Assembly (NCBI RefSeq): GCF_014058705.1
Contig: NZ_CP059692.1
Location: forward strand, 935,001-999,000
DNA length: 64,000 bases
Source: Aureimonas mangrovi
GTDB lineage: Bacteria; Pseudomonadota; Alphaproteobacteria; Rhizobiales; Rhizobiaceae
Direction: 5' to 3'
Positions 36,373-43,745 of the stretch are shown here, one piece after another. The notes under the pieces are model-generated. The model made no database searches. It was not told where the DNA came from and was given only the letters and a program-made list of their open reading frames with translations. The position numbers were made by a program, and so were the translations under genes. Position 1 is the stretch's first letter. Each line of letters starts with the position of its first letter.

Positions 36373-37629
36373 TCACAGGACGAGGATTGCCCGCAAATCG
36401 TTGACGTTGGTGAGCGTCGGCCCTGTCTTGACGAGGTCACCGAGCGCGTCGAACAGCGTGTAGCTGTCGTGGGCGGCGAGTGTGCGGCCCGGATCGAAAC
36501 CCGCCGCGCGGGCACGCGCCAGAGTGTCGGGCGAGACGATCGCCCCCGCCGCGTCCTCGGTGCCGTCGATGCCGTCCGTATCGCCAGCCAGCGCGTGGAT
36601 TTCCGCTGTGCCGTCCAGGGCGATGGCCAGCGAAAGCAGGAACTCTGTGTTTCGCCCGCCCCGTCCGGGCGTTTCCTGCCCGATCGAGACCGTCGTCTCG
36701 CCGCCCGACAGGATCACCGCGGGAGCGGCGCAGGGGTGGCCATGATTTCGCACCGAGCGTGCGATCCCGGCCATCAGCGTGCCGGCGTCGCGCGCTTCGC
36801 CTTCCAGCGCATCGCCCAGGATGATCGGCGTGATCCCCTGCTCGCGCGCGAAACCGGCCGCCGCCTCCAGCGCCATCTGCGGGGTGGCGATCATGCGGTA
36901 ATCCGCCTCGAACGGGGGGAGGGAGGGCGGCGCTGCGCGAAGCAGCTCCGCCGCCTTCGGTGGCACTGCGGATCCCAGACGATCGGCGAGGACGGAGAGG
37001 TCGGCCGAGGCTTGCGGGTCGTCGACCGTCGGTCCGGAGGCGATGGCGCGGGGGTCGTCTCCCGGCACGTCGGAAATCGCAAGCGTCACGAGGCGCGCGG
37101 GTGCGGCGGCCCGAGCCAGGCGTCCGCCCTTGATGCCGGAAAGTCGGCGACGCACGCGGTTCATCTCGTTGATGCCGGCGCCGCTCTTGAGGAGAAGGCG
37201 GTTGACCGTCTTCTTGTCCTCGAGCGTCAGCCCTTCGGCCGGAAGCGCCATCAGCGACGAGCCGCCGCCGGAAATCAACGCGAGCACCAGATCGTCAGAC
37301 GTCAGCCCCGCCACCGCAGCGAGGATGCGACGGGCGGCGCGCTCGCTGTTCTCGTCGGGCACCGGGTGGGCGGCTTCGATCACCTCGATCCGGCGCGTCG
37401 GTACCGCATGGCCGTAGCGCGTGACGACGACGCCATCGAGAGCGACATCCGGCCAGGCCGCCTCGAGCGCGGCAGCCATCAGCGCCGCAGACTTGCCGGC
37501 GCCGACGACGACGCAGCGGCCCGTGGGCTTCTCCGGCAAGTGCCGCGCGAGGACGTGCCTCGGGTCGGCGCTCGCGATGGCCTGGGCAAACAGCTCTTCA
37601 AGGAACTGCCGAGCCTGCCTCTCCTTCAT
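36373..37629 (-). CDS. glycerate 2-kinase (MOFRL family, GckA/TtuD type)
   Basis: Predicted to phosphorylate D-glycerate to 2-phosphoglycerate; homologues were long annotated as hydroxypyruvate reductase TtuD. The 418-residue protein shows VVGAGKSAALMA, EAAHPVPDENSERAARRIL, ALISGGGSSLM and ISDVPGDDPRAIASGPT, and ends with the MOFRL domain (ALAGDTDGIDGTEDAAGA). GGGAGGG precedes the ATG at 37629. It converges on the antiporter with a 2-base gap. The 2-hydroxyacid dehydrogenase at 22679 could feed the same glyoxylate/glycerate pool, but is distant. Confidence 0.92.
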   Translation of the reverse strand: MKERQARQFLEELFAQAIASADPRHVLARHLPEKPTGRCVVVGAGKSAALMAAALEAAWPDVALDGVVVTRYGHAVPTRRIEVIEAAHPVPDENSERAARRILAAVAGLTSDDLVLALISGGGSSLMALPAEGLTLEDKKTVNRLLLKSGAGINEMNRVRRRLSGIKGGRLARAAAPARLVTLAISDVPGDDPRAIASGPTVDDPQASADLSVLADRLGSAVPPKAAELLRAAPPSLPPFEADYRMIATPQMALEAAAGFAREQGITPIILGDALEGEARDAGTLMAGIARSVRNHGHPCAAPAVILSGGETTVSIGQETPGRGGRNTEFLLSLAIALDGTAEIHALAGDTDGIDGTEDAAGAIVSPDTLARARAAGFDPGRTLAAHDSYTLFDALGDLVKTGPTLTNVNDLRAILVL

Positions 37630-37700
37630 GCCGTTTTCCCTCCCCAGGTCGTTGCACCGGCGCCGTGATGCCATGCCTAGGTGGGTTGGTAAACGCGAAA

Positions 37701-37731
37701 AGGCGCCCCGCGAAAGCCTCGCGGAACGCCT
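37701..37731 (-). terminator. probable terminator of the mini-membrane gene
   Basis: AGGCG plus CCGCGA pairs with TCGCGG plus CGCCT around AAGCC, with a small internal mismatch. On the minus strand the stem is followed by TTTT, a short T-run. It lies 58 bases after the stop of the 23-codon gene. Confidence 0.5.
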
Positions 37732-37788
37732 GATCGTGGTCGACCCTCTCTCGAAACGGTGAAGCTGACATGCAGCTCCGGCGCACGA

Positions 37789-37860
37789 TCAGGTGAGGCC
37801 GAGGAAGCTCAGAATGGCGACGATGACGACGATGACGCCAATGATGTAGAAGATGTTCAA
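37789..37860 (-). CDS. 23-residue single-span membrane peptide, EcfG-type promoter
   Basis: Encodes MNIFYIIGVIVVIVAILS then FLGLT from a TTG start. It is almost entirely one membrane helix, without charges, ending in a short polar tail. AGGAG lies 8 bases before the TTG, an ideal spacing. An exact EcfG-type promoter (37892-37916) lies upstream and a hairpin downstream, so promoter, ribosome-binding site and terminator all frame this reading. Similar very short hydrophobic proteins are seen in Rhizobiales, although I cannot name the family. A role in membrane stress is inference. Confidence 0.68.
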   Translation of the reverse strand: MNIFYIIGVIVVIVAILSFLGLT

Positions 37861-37891
37861 AGGTCTCACTCCTGTTCCTGACGGGAACGTG

Positions 37892-37916
37892 AACGCGTCG
37901 GCAGCCCAATCGTTCC
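37892..37916 (-). promoter_or_regulatory. EcfG-type general-stress promoter
   Basis: On the minus strand GGAAC (37916-37912) and CGTT (37895-37892) are 16 bases apart, an exact match to the EcfG consensus. The predicted start point is about 37885, giving a leader of about 25 bases to the TTG codon at 37860. It sits between the end of dedA and the mini-gene. Confidence 0.75.
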
Positions 37917-37948
37917 GGCCCCGACAGGTTCTTGTCACCATCGGCCCT

Positions 37949-38602
37949 TCAGGAGCGTTGAGCTTTTGCCAGGCTCTTGCGCGCGCGCGGCGTCGACATG
38001 CGGATCACCCCGTAGATGCCGAGGCCAATGCTCGCCACCGTAACGATGGCGACGAGGCCGACGAAGTGCGCCTCGCTGTCCAGGCCCATCTCGCCGGCGC
38101 CCCGCGCGGCCACGTAGCCCGGTGCGAGGATCAGAGGAGCCCAGACGAAGGCCGATGCGATATTGGCGACCTGGAAGCGCAAGTGATCCATCCGGATGAT
38201 TCCGGCAACCAGCGGGACGGTCGAGCGGACGGGGCCGAAGAAGCGGCCGAGGAAGACGGCGAGGACGCCGTATTTACGGAAGAACAGGCGCGCGCGCGCC
38301 ACGCCCTGTCGATGATTGCGCATGAAGCGCGTCTGCACGAGGCCGGGCCCGAAATAGGCGCCGACATAATAGGACACGGCGTCGCCAAGGATTGCCCCGA
38401 CGATGGTGGCGATGAGGATCGGCGCCGGATCAAGCACTCCGGCTCCGATCAGGCCGCCGATCAGAAGCATGACGGCCGTGGCCGGAATCAGGAGGCCGAT
38501 CACGGCCAGCGATTCCCCGAAGGCGATGAGGCCGACGATCGGGATCGCCCAGGCCTGATGCGTTTCGATCAGCGCGCTGATCCAGTCCACCCACACATCC
38601 AT
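37949..38602 (-). CDS. DedA-family membrane protein
   Basis: Integral membrane protein of 217 residues. Family motifs are FGESLAVIGLLIPATAVML and GAILGDAVSYYVGAYFG, followed by FFRKYGVLAVFLGRFFGPVRSTVPLVAG, a variant of the conserved F/YGRF-G-R-P region (given here in parts: FLGRFFGPVR). DedA proteins act in undecaprenyl-phosphate or phospholipid recycling and in membrane potential homeostasis. GAGGA lies 8 bases before the ATG at 38602; two earlier in-frame ATGs are less supported. The EcfG-type promoter of the mini-gene lies just beyond its stop. Confidence 0.9.
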   Translation of the reverse strand: MDVWVDWISALIETHQAWAIPIVGLIAFGESLAVIGLLIPATAVMLLIGGLIGAGVLDPAPILIATIVGAILGDAVSYYVGAYFGPGLVQTRFMRNHRQGVARARLFFRKYGVLAVFLGRFFGPVRSTVPLVAGIIRMDHLRFQVANIASAFVWAPLILAPGYVAARGAGEMGLDSEAHFVGLVAIVTVASIGLGIYGVIRMSTPRARKSLAKAQRS

Positions 38603-38661
38603 TCCGAGTATCCTCATGTCGCCCCGCGCCGGGACCCTACGCGGCAAGCGTTAAGATCAGA

Positions 38662-39690
38662 ATGTCGGCGAGGGCGTGGCGGAAACGCTTGCGCGGGGCG
38701 AACATCTCGCGATACGCCGCAGGCGGCGGAACGGCGCGGACCGGCCCGCGGGGGAGCGCCCGGCCTTTGCGTTGGAACCTGAAAGCCACCGGATCGACGG
38801 CCGGCATCGTGCTGATGCTCGTCGGCATCGCCCTGTTCGCGGCCAACGACGCGATGGGCAAGTGGCTGGTGGCGACCTATGCCGTCGGTCAGATCATGCT
38901 GATCCGTTCGCTCGCCGCACTGGCCGTCCTCGCCCCCTTCATCCGGCGCGAGGGCCGTTCGATCCTCACCCCGCCGCGTGCTGGCCTGCATCTCCTGCGC
39001 GCCTTCGGGGGCGCGGCCGAGAGCGCGCTTTTTTACGCGGCGCTCTTCTACCTGCCGCTCGCGCAGGTCATGACCTTCTATCTGGCTTCGCCGATCTACG
39101 TTGTCGCCCTGTCGGCGCTGTTCCTAGGCGAGCGTGTCGGCTGGCGGCGGTGGCTTGCAGTCTTGGTCGGCTTCGCGGGCGTCGTGGTGGCCCTCGGGCC
39201 GAGCCTTTCGGTCGCCTCGATCGGCGCGGCGATCGCCATCGTCGGCAGCTTCGCCTTCGCGATTCTGATCGTGCTCACCCGGCGCCTTTCGGATGCGGGC
39301 GGCACGACGCTGATCGCGTGGCAGATGACGGCGAGCGCGATCATCGGCCTCGTCCTCGCGCCCTTCGCGTGGACACCGCCGAGCGCGACCGGCCTTCTCG
39401 CGCTCTGCCTTCTGGGCCTTGTCGCCATGGCCGCCCATGTCTGCGTGAACCGCTCGCTCGCGGTCGCGGAAGCCTCGGTCGTGGTGCCCTTCCAGTACAC
39501 GCTCATCATCTGGGCGATTGTCTACGGCGTCCTGATCTTCGGCGACGAGCCGAGCGCGGCGCTTTTTGTCGGCGCTGGGCTGATCGTAGCCTCCGGGCTC
39601 TTCATCCTCATGCGCGAGCGCAAGAAAGGGCTGCCGCCGACCGCCCTCGCGGTGCCCGACGCGATCGCCGAGGGCGAGCCGAGGAGTTGA
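38662..39690 (+). CDS. EamA/DMT-family transporter
   Basis: Ten-span drug/metabolite transporter made of two EamA repeats. The first covers about residues 45-165 (IVLMLVGIALFAANDAMGKWL) and the second about 180-320 (ending VPFQYTLIIWAIVYGVLIFGDEP). The first 45 residues are arginine-rich and variable, so the actual start may be later, at a TTG or CTG before residue 40. No substrate can be assigned. It is divergent from dedA with a short intergenic gap. Confidence 0.87.
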   Translation: MSARAWRKRLRGANISRYAAGGGTARTGPRGSARPLRWNLKATGSTAGIVLMLVGIALFAANDAMGKWLVATYAVGQIMLIRSLAALAVLAPFIRREGRSILTPPRAGLHLLRAFGGAAESALFYAALFYLPLAQVMTFYLASPIYVVALSALFLGERVGWRRWLAVLVGFAGVVVALGPSLSVASIGAAIAIVGSFAFAILIVLTRRLSDAGGTTLIAWQMTASAIIGLVLAPFAWTPPSATGLLALCLLGLVAMAAHVCVNRSLAVAEASVVVPFQYTLIIWAIVYGVLIFGDEPSAALFVGAGLIVASGLFILMRERKKGLPPTALAVPDAIAEGEPRS

Positions 39691-39796
39691 GGACGCGCGT
39701 CGACCTGTGTCATTCGCGCCCTAGCTATCGCGCTGGATACTGCAACGCAGCACCGCGAGACCAAATGGGCCCGCGAGCATAAAACAAGGATCGACC

Positions 39797-39883
39797 ATGT
39801 TCCGCTTCTTCGCCTCCACCATCGGCGTCATCTTCGTCATCGGCCTCATCGTCGTGATCGGCCTCCTGATGCTGATCTTCTGA
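39797..39883 (+). CDS. 28-residue single-span membrane peptide
   Basis: Encodes MFRFFASTIGVIFVIG then LIVVIGLLMLIF, stop TGA. One long hydrophobic helix follows a short Arg-containing N-terminus, which predicts an N-in orientation. AAGGA lies about 7 bases before the ATG. It is too short for routine gene calling. No EcfG-type promoter is seen. A housekeeping-type promoter for the next gene begins 16 bases after its stop. Function is unknown; it resembles the mini-membrane protein at 37789 in design, not in sequence. Confidence 0.6.
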   Translation: MFRFFASTIGVIFVIGLIVVIGLLMLIF

Positions 39884-39898
39884 GGCTCAAAGGGGCGC

Positions 39899-39927
39899 TT
39901 GACCCCCTCGCGGCGAGTTCATAGCGT
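39899..39927 (+). promoter_or_regulatory. sigma-70-type promoter of the aminotransferase gene
   Basis: GCTTGACC gives a -35 TTGACC at 39899-39904, followed after 17 bases by TAGCGT at 39922-39927. The CTTGAC form is the typical alphaproteobacterial -35. It lies 53 bases before the ATG at 39981. Confidence 0.55.
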
Positions 39928-39980
39928 CGGTCGAACGAGGCGCCCTGGATGGGGCTGCCATCACCGGAAGACCGAGCGCC

Positions 39981-41309
39981 ATGAACGAGCATTCGCGGAT
40001 CGCCACCAACAATCTCGACGCCTTCTGGATGCCGTTCACGGCGAACCGGCAGTTCAAGAAGGATCCGCGGCTCTTCGTGCGGGCGCGCGACATGCATTAC
40101 GAGACCGCGGACGGACGCCGCGTTCTTGACGGAACCGCCGGGCTGTGGTGCGTCAACGCGGGGCATTGCCGCCCGCTCATCACCGAGGCGATCGCCACGC
40201 AGGCGGGCGAACTCGATTACGCTCCCGCCTTCCAGATGGGCCATCCGAAGGCTTTCGAGCTCGCCGCCCGGCTGACCGCAATGGCGCCCGCTGGCTTAGA
40301 CCATGTGTTCTTCACCAATTCGGGGTCCGAGTCGGTTGAGACTGCTCTGAAGATCGCGCTCGCCTACCACCGCGCGCGGGGCGATGGCTCGCGTTTCCGG
40401 CTGATCGGGCGCGAGCGTGGATATCACGGCGTCAATTTCGGCGGCGTGTCGGTCGGGGGCATCGTCGGCAACCGCAAGATGTTCGGCACGCTCCTGACCG
40501 GCGTCGATCATCTGCGTCACACACACGACCCGGCGCGCAACGCTTTCACGCGCGGCGAACCCGAACACGGCGTCGATCTCGCCGAGGATCTGGCGCGCCT
40601 CGTCCAGCTTCACGACCCTTCCACCATCGCCGCGGTTATCGTCGAGCCGGTCTCGGGGTCAACCGGCGTGCTGCCGCCGCCCAAGGGGTATCTCAAGCGC
40701 CTTCGCGAAGTCTGCGACCAGCACGGCATCCTTCTGATCTTCGATGAGGTGATCACCGGCTTCGGGCGGATGGGCGAGGCCTTCGCCGCCGATTACTTCG
40801 GCGTGACGCCGGACATCATGACGACCGCCAAGGGCCTCACCAACGGCGTGATCCCCATGGGGGCGGTCTTCGTCAAAGGCGATATCCACGACGCGTTCAT
40901 GACGGGGGGCGAGAACCTCATCGAGTTCGCCCACGGCTACACCTATTCGGGCAACCCGATCGCGGCGGCCGCTGGCCTCGCCACCCTCGACACCTATGCC
41001 GAGGAGGGGCTGTTCGAGCGCGCCAAGGCGCTGGAGCCGGTCTGGGCGGACGCGCTGCATTCGCTGCACGGTGAAGCGCACGTCATCGACATCCGCACCA
41101 TCGGCATGATCGGGGCGGTCGAACTGGAGCCCATCGCGGGGCAGCCCACGAAGCGCGCCTTCGCAGCCTTCCTCGACGCGTATGAGCGTGGTCTCCTCAT
41201 CCGCACGACGGGCGACATCATCGCGCTTTCGCCGCCGCTCATCATCTCGCAGGACCAAGTCAGCGAGATCGCCGCCACGCTGCGCAGCGTGCTGCGCGCC
41301 CTGGATTGA
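39981..41309 (+). CDS. class III omega-amino acid:pyruvate aminotransferase
   Basis: PLP enzyme of 442 residues, close to beta-alanine:pyruvate transaminases. It begins with the typical AFWMPFTANRQFKKDPRLF pattern (here NLDAFWMPFTANRQFK) and has GTAGLWCVNAGHCRP and FFTNSGSESVETALKIA. The PLP site has an Asp in LIFDEVITGFGRMG and the Schiff-base Lys in MTTAKGLTNGVIPMGAV. It moves amino groups from beta-alanine, GABA or other omega-amines to pyruvate. No aldehyde dehydrogenase partner is adjacent. Confidence 0.92.
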   Translation: MNEHSRIATNNLDAFWMPFTANRQFKKDPRLFVRARDMHYETADGRRVLDGTAGLWCVNAGHCRPLITEAIATQAGELDYAPAFQMGHPKAFELAARLTAMAPAGLDHVFFTNSGSESVETALKIALAYHRARGDGSRFRLIGRERGYHGVNFGGVSVGGIVGNRKMFGTLLTGVDHLRHTHDPARNAFTRGEPEHGVDLAEDLARLVQLHDPSTIAAVIVEPVSGSTGVLPPPKGYLKRLREVCDQHGILLIFDEVITGFGRMGEAFAADYFGVTPDIMTTAKGLTNGVIPMGAVFVKGDIHDAFMTGGENLIEFAHGYTYSGNPIAAAAGLATLDTYAEEGLFERAKALEPVWADALHSLHGEAHVIDIRTIGMIGAVELEPIAGQPTKRAFAAFLDAYERGLLIRTTGDIIALSPPLIISQDQVSEIAATLRSVLRALD

Positions 41310-41367
41310 ACGCTGCGGAAGCGGCTGCCGCGTGAATCGGAAAGCAAGCAATCTTATACGTTTACAT

Positions 41368-41396
41368 CGTCATTCAATCGTCATCGATCTGTCATG
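41368..41396 (+). promoter_or_regulatory. Pho box upstream of pstS
   Basis: Three GTCAT repeats stand at 41369, 41380 and 41391, exactly 11 bases apart (CGTCAT, CGTCAT, CTGTCAT). This is the direct-repeat geometry bound by PhoB dimers. It ends about 97 bases before the pstS start codon. Confidence 0.85.
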
Positions 41397-41492
41397 TGTC
41401 CTTCGCGCGTGATCGCTAGGAGAGGCGTGTCCCCGGCGGCCGGCGAGCGGCTCCGAGGTATCAAATCAACCGTCTCGAAGGAGATGTTCCTC

Positions 41493-42539
41493 GTGTTGAA
41501 CAAGAAGATCGCCGGCCTCGCGCTCGGCACGGCCGTCCTCGCCATCTCGCCGGCGAGCGCTCAGAACGCCGAGCCCGTGCAGATCGCCGGCTCCTCGACC
41601 GTTCTGCCCTACACGCAGATCGTTGCCGAGGCCTTCGGCGAAGCCTATCCTGATTTCCCGACCCCGGTGGTCGAGTCGGGCGGTACGGGCGGCGGCTTCA
41701 CCCAGTTCTGCCAGGGCGTCGGCTCCTCGACGATCGACATCGCGAACGCCTCGCGCCCGATCTCGGACAACGAGAAGGCTGCCTGCGCCGCTGCCGGCGT
41801 GACGGACATCCAGGAAGTGCGCTTCGGCTACGACGGCATCGTCTTCGCCTCGGACGCCTCGCGCGATGACTTCGCGCTGACGCCCGAAATCGTCTTCAAC
41901 GCGCTGGCCGCCCAGGTCGTCGTCGACGGCGAGGTTGTCGAAAACCCGTACACCAACTGGTCCGAGATCGACTCCTCTCTCCCCGACCAGCCGATCGCGG
42001 CCTTCATCCCGGCCGAGAACCACGGCACCCGCGAAGTCTTCGAGGACAACCTCCTCTCGGCCGGCTGCGAATCCTCGGGCGCGCTGGAAGCCTTCGTCGC
42101 TTCCGGCATGGACGAAGACGCGGCTGAGGACGCCTGCATCCAGGTTCGCGGCGGCAACTACACGACCGACATCTCGGGCGACTACTCCGAGACGCTGGCT
42201 CGCATCCAGGCCAACCCGGACGGCGTCGGCGTGTTCGGCCTCGCCTTCTACGAGCAGAACCAGGACCGCCTGAAGGTCGCCACCATCGACGGCATCACGC
42301 CTTCGGTCGAGTCGATCTCCACGGGTGAGTACCCGGTTTCGCGCCCGCTCTTCTTCTACGTCAAGTCGGCTCATATCGGCGTGATCCCCGGCCTGTCCGA
42401 GTTCGTCGAGTTCTTCCTTGACGACCAGATGATCGGCCCGGACGGCCCGCTCGCCCAGTACGGTCTCGTCCCGGCGCCGGACGCCGAGCGCGACGAGTAC
42501 CGCGCGAACTTCGAGGCCGGCACCACGCTGGACCTCTAA
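41493..42539 (+). CDS. pstS: phosphate ABC transporter substrate-binding protein
   Basis: Periplasmic phosphate-binding protein of 348 residues. It has a signal peptide (MLNKKIAGLALGTAVLAIS, cleaved near ASAQ) and the phosphate-site motifs IAGSSTVLPYTQ and ESGGTGGGFTQFC. A GTG start is chosen because AAGGAG lies 9 bases before it; the ATG at 41484 is directly against AAGGAG and is unlikely. A Pho box upstream implies induction by phosphate starvation. No pstC, pstA, pstB or phoU follows; a strong hairpin ends the unit. Confidence 0.94.
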   Translation: MLNKKIAGLALGTAVLAISPASAQNAEPVQIAGSSTVLPYTQIVAEAFGEAYPDFPTPVVESGGTGGGFTQFCQGVGSSTIDIANASRPISDNEKAACAAAGVTDIQEVRFGYDGIVFASDASRDDFALTPEIVFNALAAQVVVDGEVVENPYTNWSEIDSSLPDQPIAAFIPAENHGTREVFEDNLLSAGCESSGALEAFVASGMDEDAAEDACIQVRGGNYTTDISGDYSETLARIQANPDGVGVFGLAFYEQNQDRLKVATIDGITPSVESISTGEYPVSRPLFFYVKSAHIGVIPGLSEFVEFFLDDQMIGPDGPLAQYGLVPAPDAERDEYRANFEAGTTLDL

Positions 42540-42570
42540 TCATCTCGCCTGCAAGGGCAGGTGACGGAAA

Positions 42571-42606
42571 CGAAGGGCGCATCGCTGCAAAGCGATGCGC
42601 CCTTCG
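42571..42606 (+). terminator. perfect 16-bp hairpin with GCAA loop after pstS
   Basis: The arm 42571-42586 is the exact reverse complement of 42591-42606, closed by a GNRA-type GCAA tetraloop. No T-run follows on either strand, so it may act as an mRNA 3' stabiliser or a Rho-dependent end rather than a classical terminator. It begins 31 bases after the stop. Confidence 0.75.
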
Positions 42607-42806
42607 CCGTTCTGGGTGCGGCTCGTCGCATCGTTTGCGAGCATTCGCCGGATGGCTCCATGGCGCGATGCCCATAATGGTCGCCCCGTTCGACGGCTTT
42701 GGAGAGCTTTCGACACGGCATGCCGCACCGTTCTGCGCGTCGATGGTCGCAAGGCCACCGGCGAGAAGCTGGCGGCGCCGTTCGGGCGTCCGGCGAAGAT
42801 CGAGGC

Positions 42807-43547
42807 TTATATCGACGACGTCTGAGGAGATATCGCCGTCTGTCGAAGGGCGAGGCTGGCCCGGCCCGCGCCGGTGTCGATGACGAGACGCATAGCCGTC
42901 GCGGCCTTCTCGCCGTCGCCGGCGGCCACCGCCTGCACGATACGCAGATGGTTGCGGGCCAGCTCCTCCATTTCCTCCCGCGTGCGGGCGGGGGAGGAAA
43001 GCTTGAAGGAAAGCGCGAGCGCGGCCTCGATCACGCCGCCGGCCGAGACCATGAATGGGTTGCGCGAAGCGCGCGCCAGCTCCTGATGGAACTCCAGATC
43101 GACCCGCGCAACGCTTTCGGGCGTGTGCGACAGGTCGTTCATGCGCCCGGCGATCTCGTAGAGGCGCAGGACGTCTCTCTCGCTCGCGTGGCGGGCTGCA
43201 AGAGATGCGGCCGCCGGCTCCAGGGCCAAGCGGATCTCGGCGAGGTGCTGGATGAAGGCCTCGTCGACGCCGGCCTCGATCCGCCATGAGAGGACATCCG
43301 CGTCGAAGAGGTTCCAGGACGCGCTGCCGAGAACGCGGGTGCCGACCTTCGCCTTCGGCTCGACGAGCCGCTTGGCGGCCAGCGTCTTCATCGCCTCGCG
43401 AAGCACCGTTCGCGAGACGCCGAAGCGCGAAATGAGCTCACCGTCGCCCGGCAGGATGGACCCGGCGGGCAGCGTGCCGTCCACGATCGCGCGGCCGAGC
43501 TGGCCCACCACCATCGCGTGGCTGGTGCGCAGCTGCCCGCCTTCCAT
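42807..43547 (-). CDS. GntR-family (FadR/FCD) transcriptional regulator of the sugar operon
   Basis: Repressor-type regulator of 246 residues. The N-terminal winged helix contains VGQLGRAIVDGTLPAGSILP and SRFGVSRTVLREAMKTLAAK, and the C-terminal FCD sensor domain spans about 90-225, with the metal-site pattern DLEFHQELARASRNPF and a later NHLRIVQAV. It is divergent from the sugar operon starting at 43746 and most likely controls it, with a sugar-acid intermediate as inducer. Operator-like GTATGA sequences lie between them. Confidence 0.9.
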   Translation of the reverse strand: MEGGQLRTSHAMVVGQLGRAIVDGTLPAGSILPGDGELISRFGVSRTVLREAMKTLAAKRLVEPKAKVGTRVLGSASWNLFDADVLSWRIEAGVDEAFIQHLAEIRLALEPAAASLAARHASERDVLRLYEIAGRMNDLSHTPESVARVDLEFHQELARASRNPFMVSAGGVIEAALALSFKLSSPARTREEMEELARNHLRIVQAVAAGDGEKAATAMRLVIDTGAGRASLALRQTAISPQTSSI

Positions 43548-43618
43548 CGTCGTTTCCAGAAGGCCCGCCAGCGACCTGCTCCCATAATCGGCCGTAACGC
43601 GACTGCGGCCTCGGTCCA

Positions 43619-43717
43619 GTCATATCGTATGATTGTTCTGCGTAATAGTCTTGGTAGTTTGGCAAAAGTGATCAAAGTTGGCCTTGACGCCGTGGTCGCG
43701 ATTTCAATAAGTCATAC
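43619..43717 (+). promoter_or_regulatory. promoter and candidate GntR operators of the sugar operon
   Basis: A -35 TTGACG (43684-43689) and -10 AATAAG (43706-43711) are 16 bases apart. TCATATCGTATGA (43620-43632) is a perfect dyad. A second half-site GTCATAC (43711-43717) overlaps the -10 element; its complement is GTATGAC. Both share the GTATGA core typical of FadR/FCD-type operators. Confidence 0.55.
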
Positions 43718-43745
43718 TTTTAGAAGCGCGCTATCGGGAGGATGG

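Noticed and set aside
42595-42825. 76-codon frame in the gap between pstS and the GntR gene
   Set aside because: Arg-rich composition and no ribosome-binding site; it starts within the hairpin and overlaps the end of the regulator gene. Other frames in the gap are equally unconvincing.
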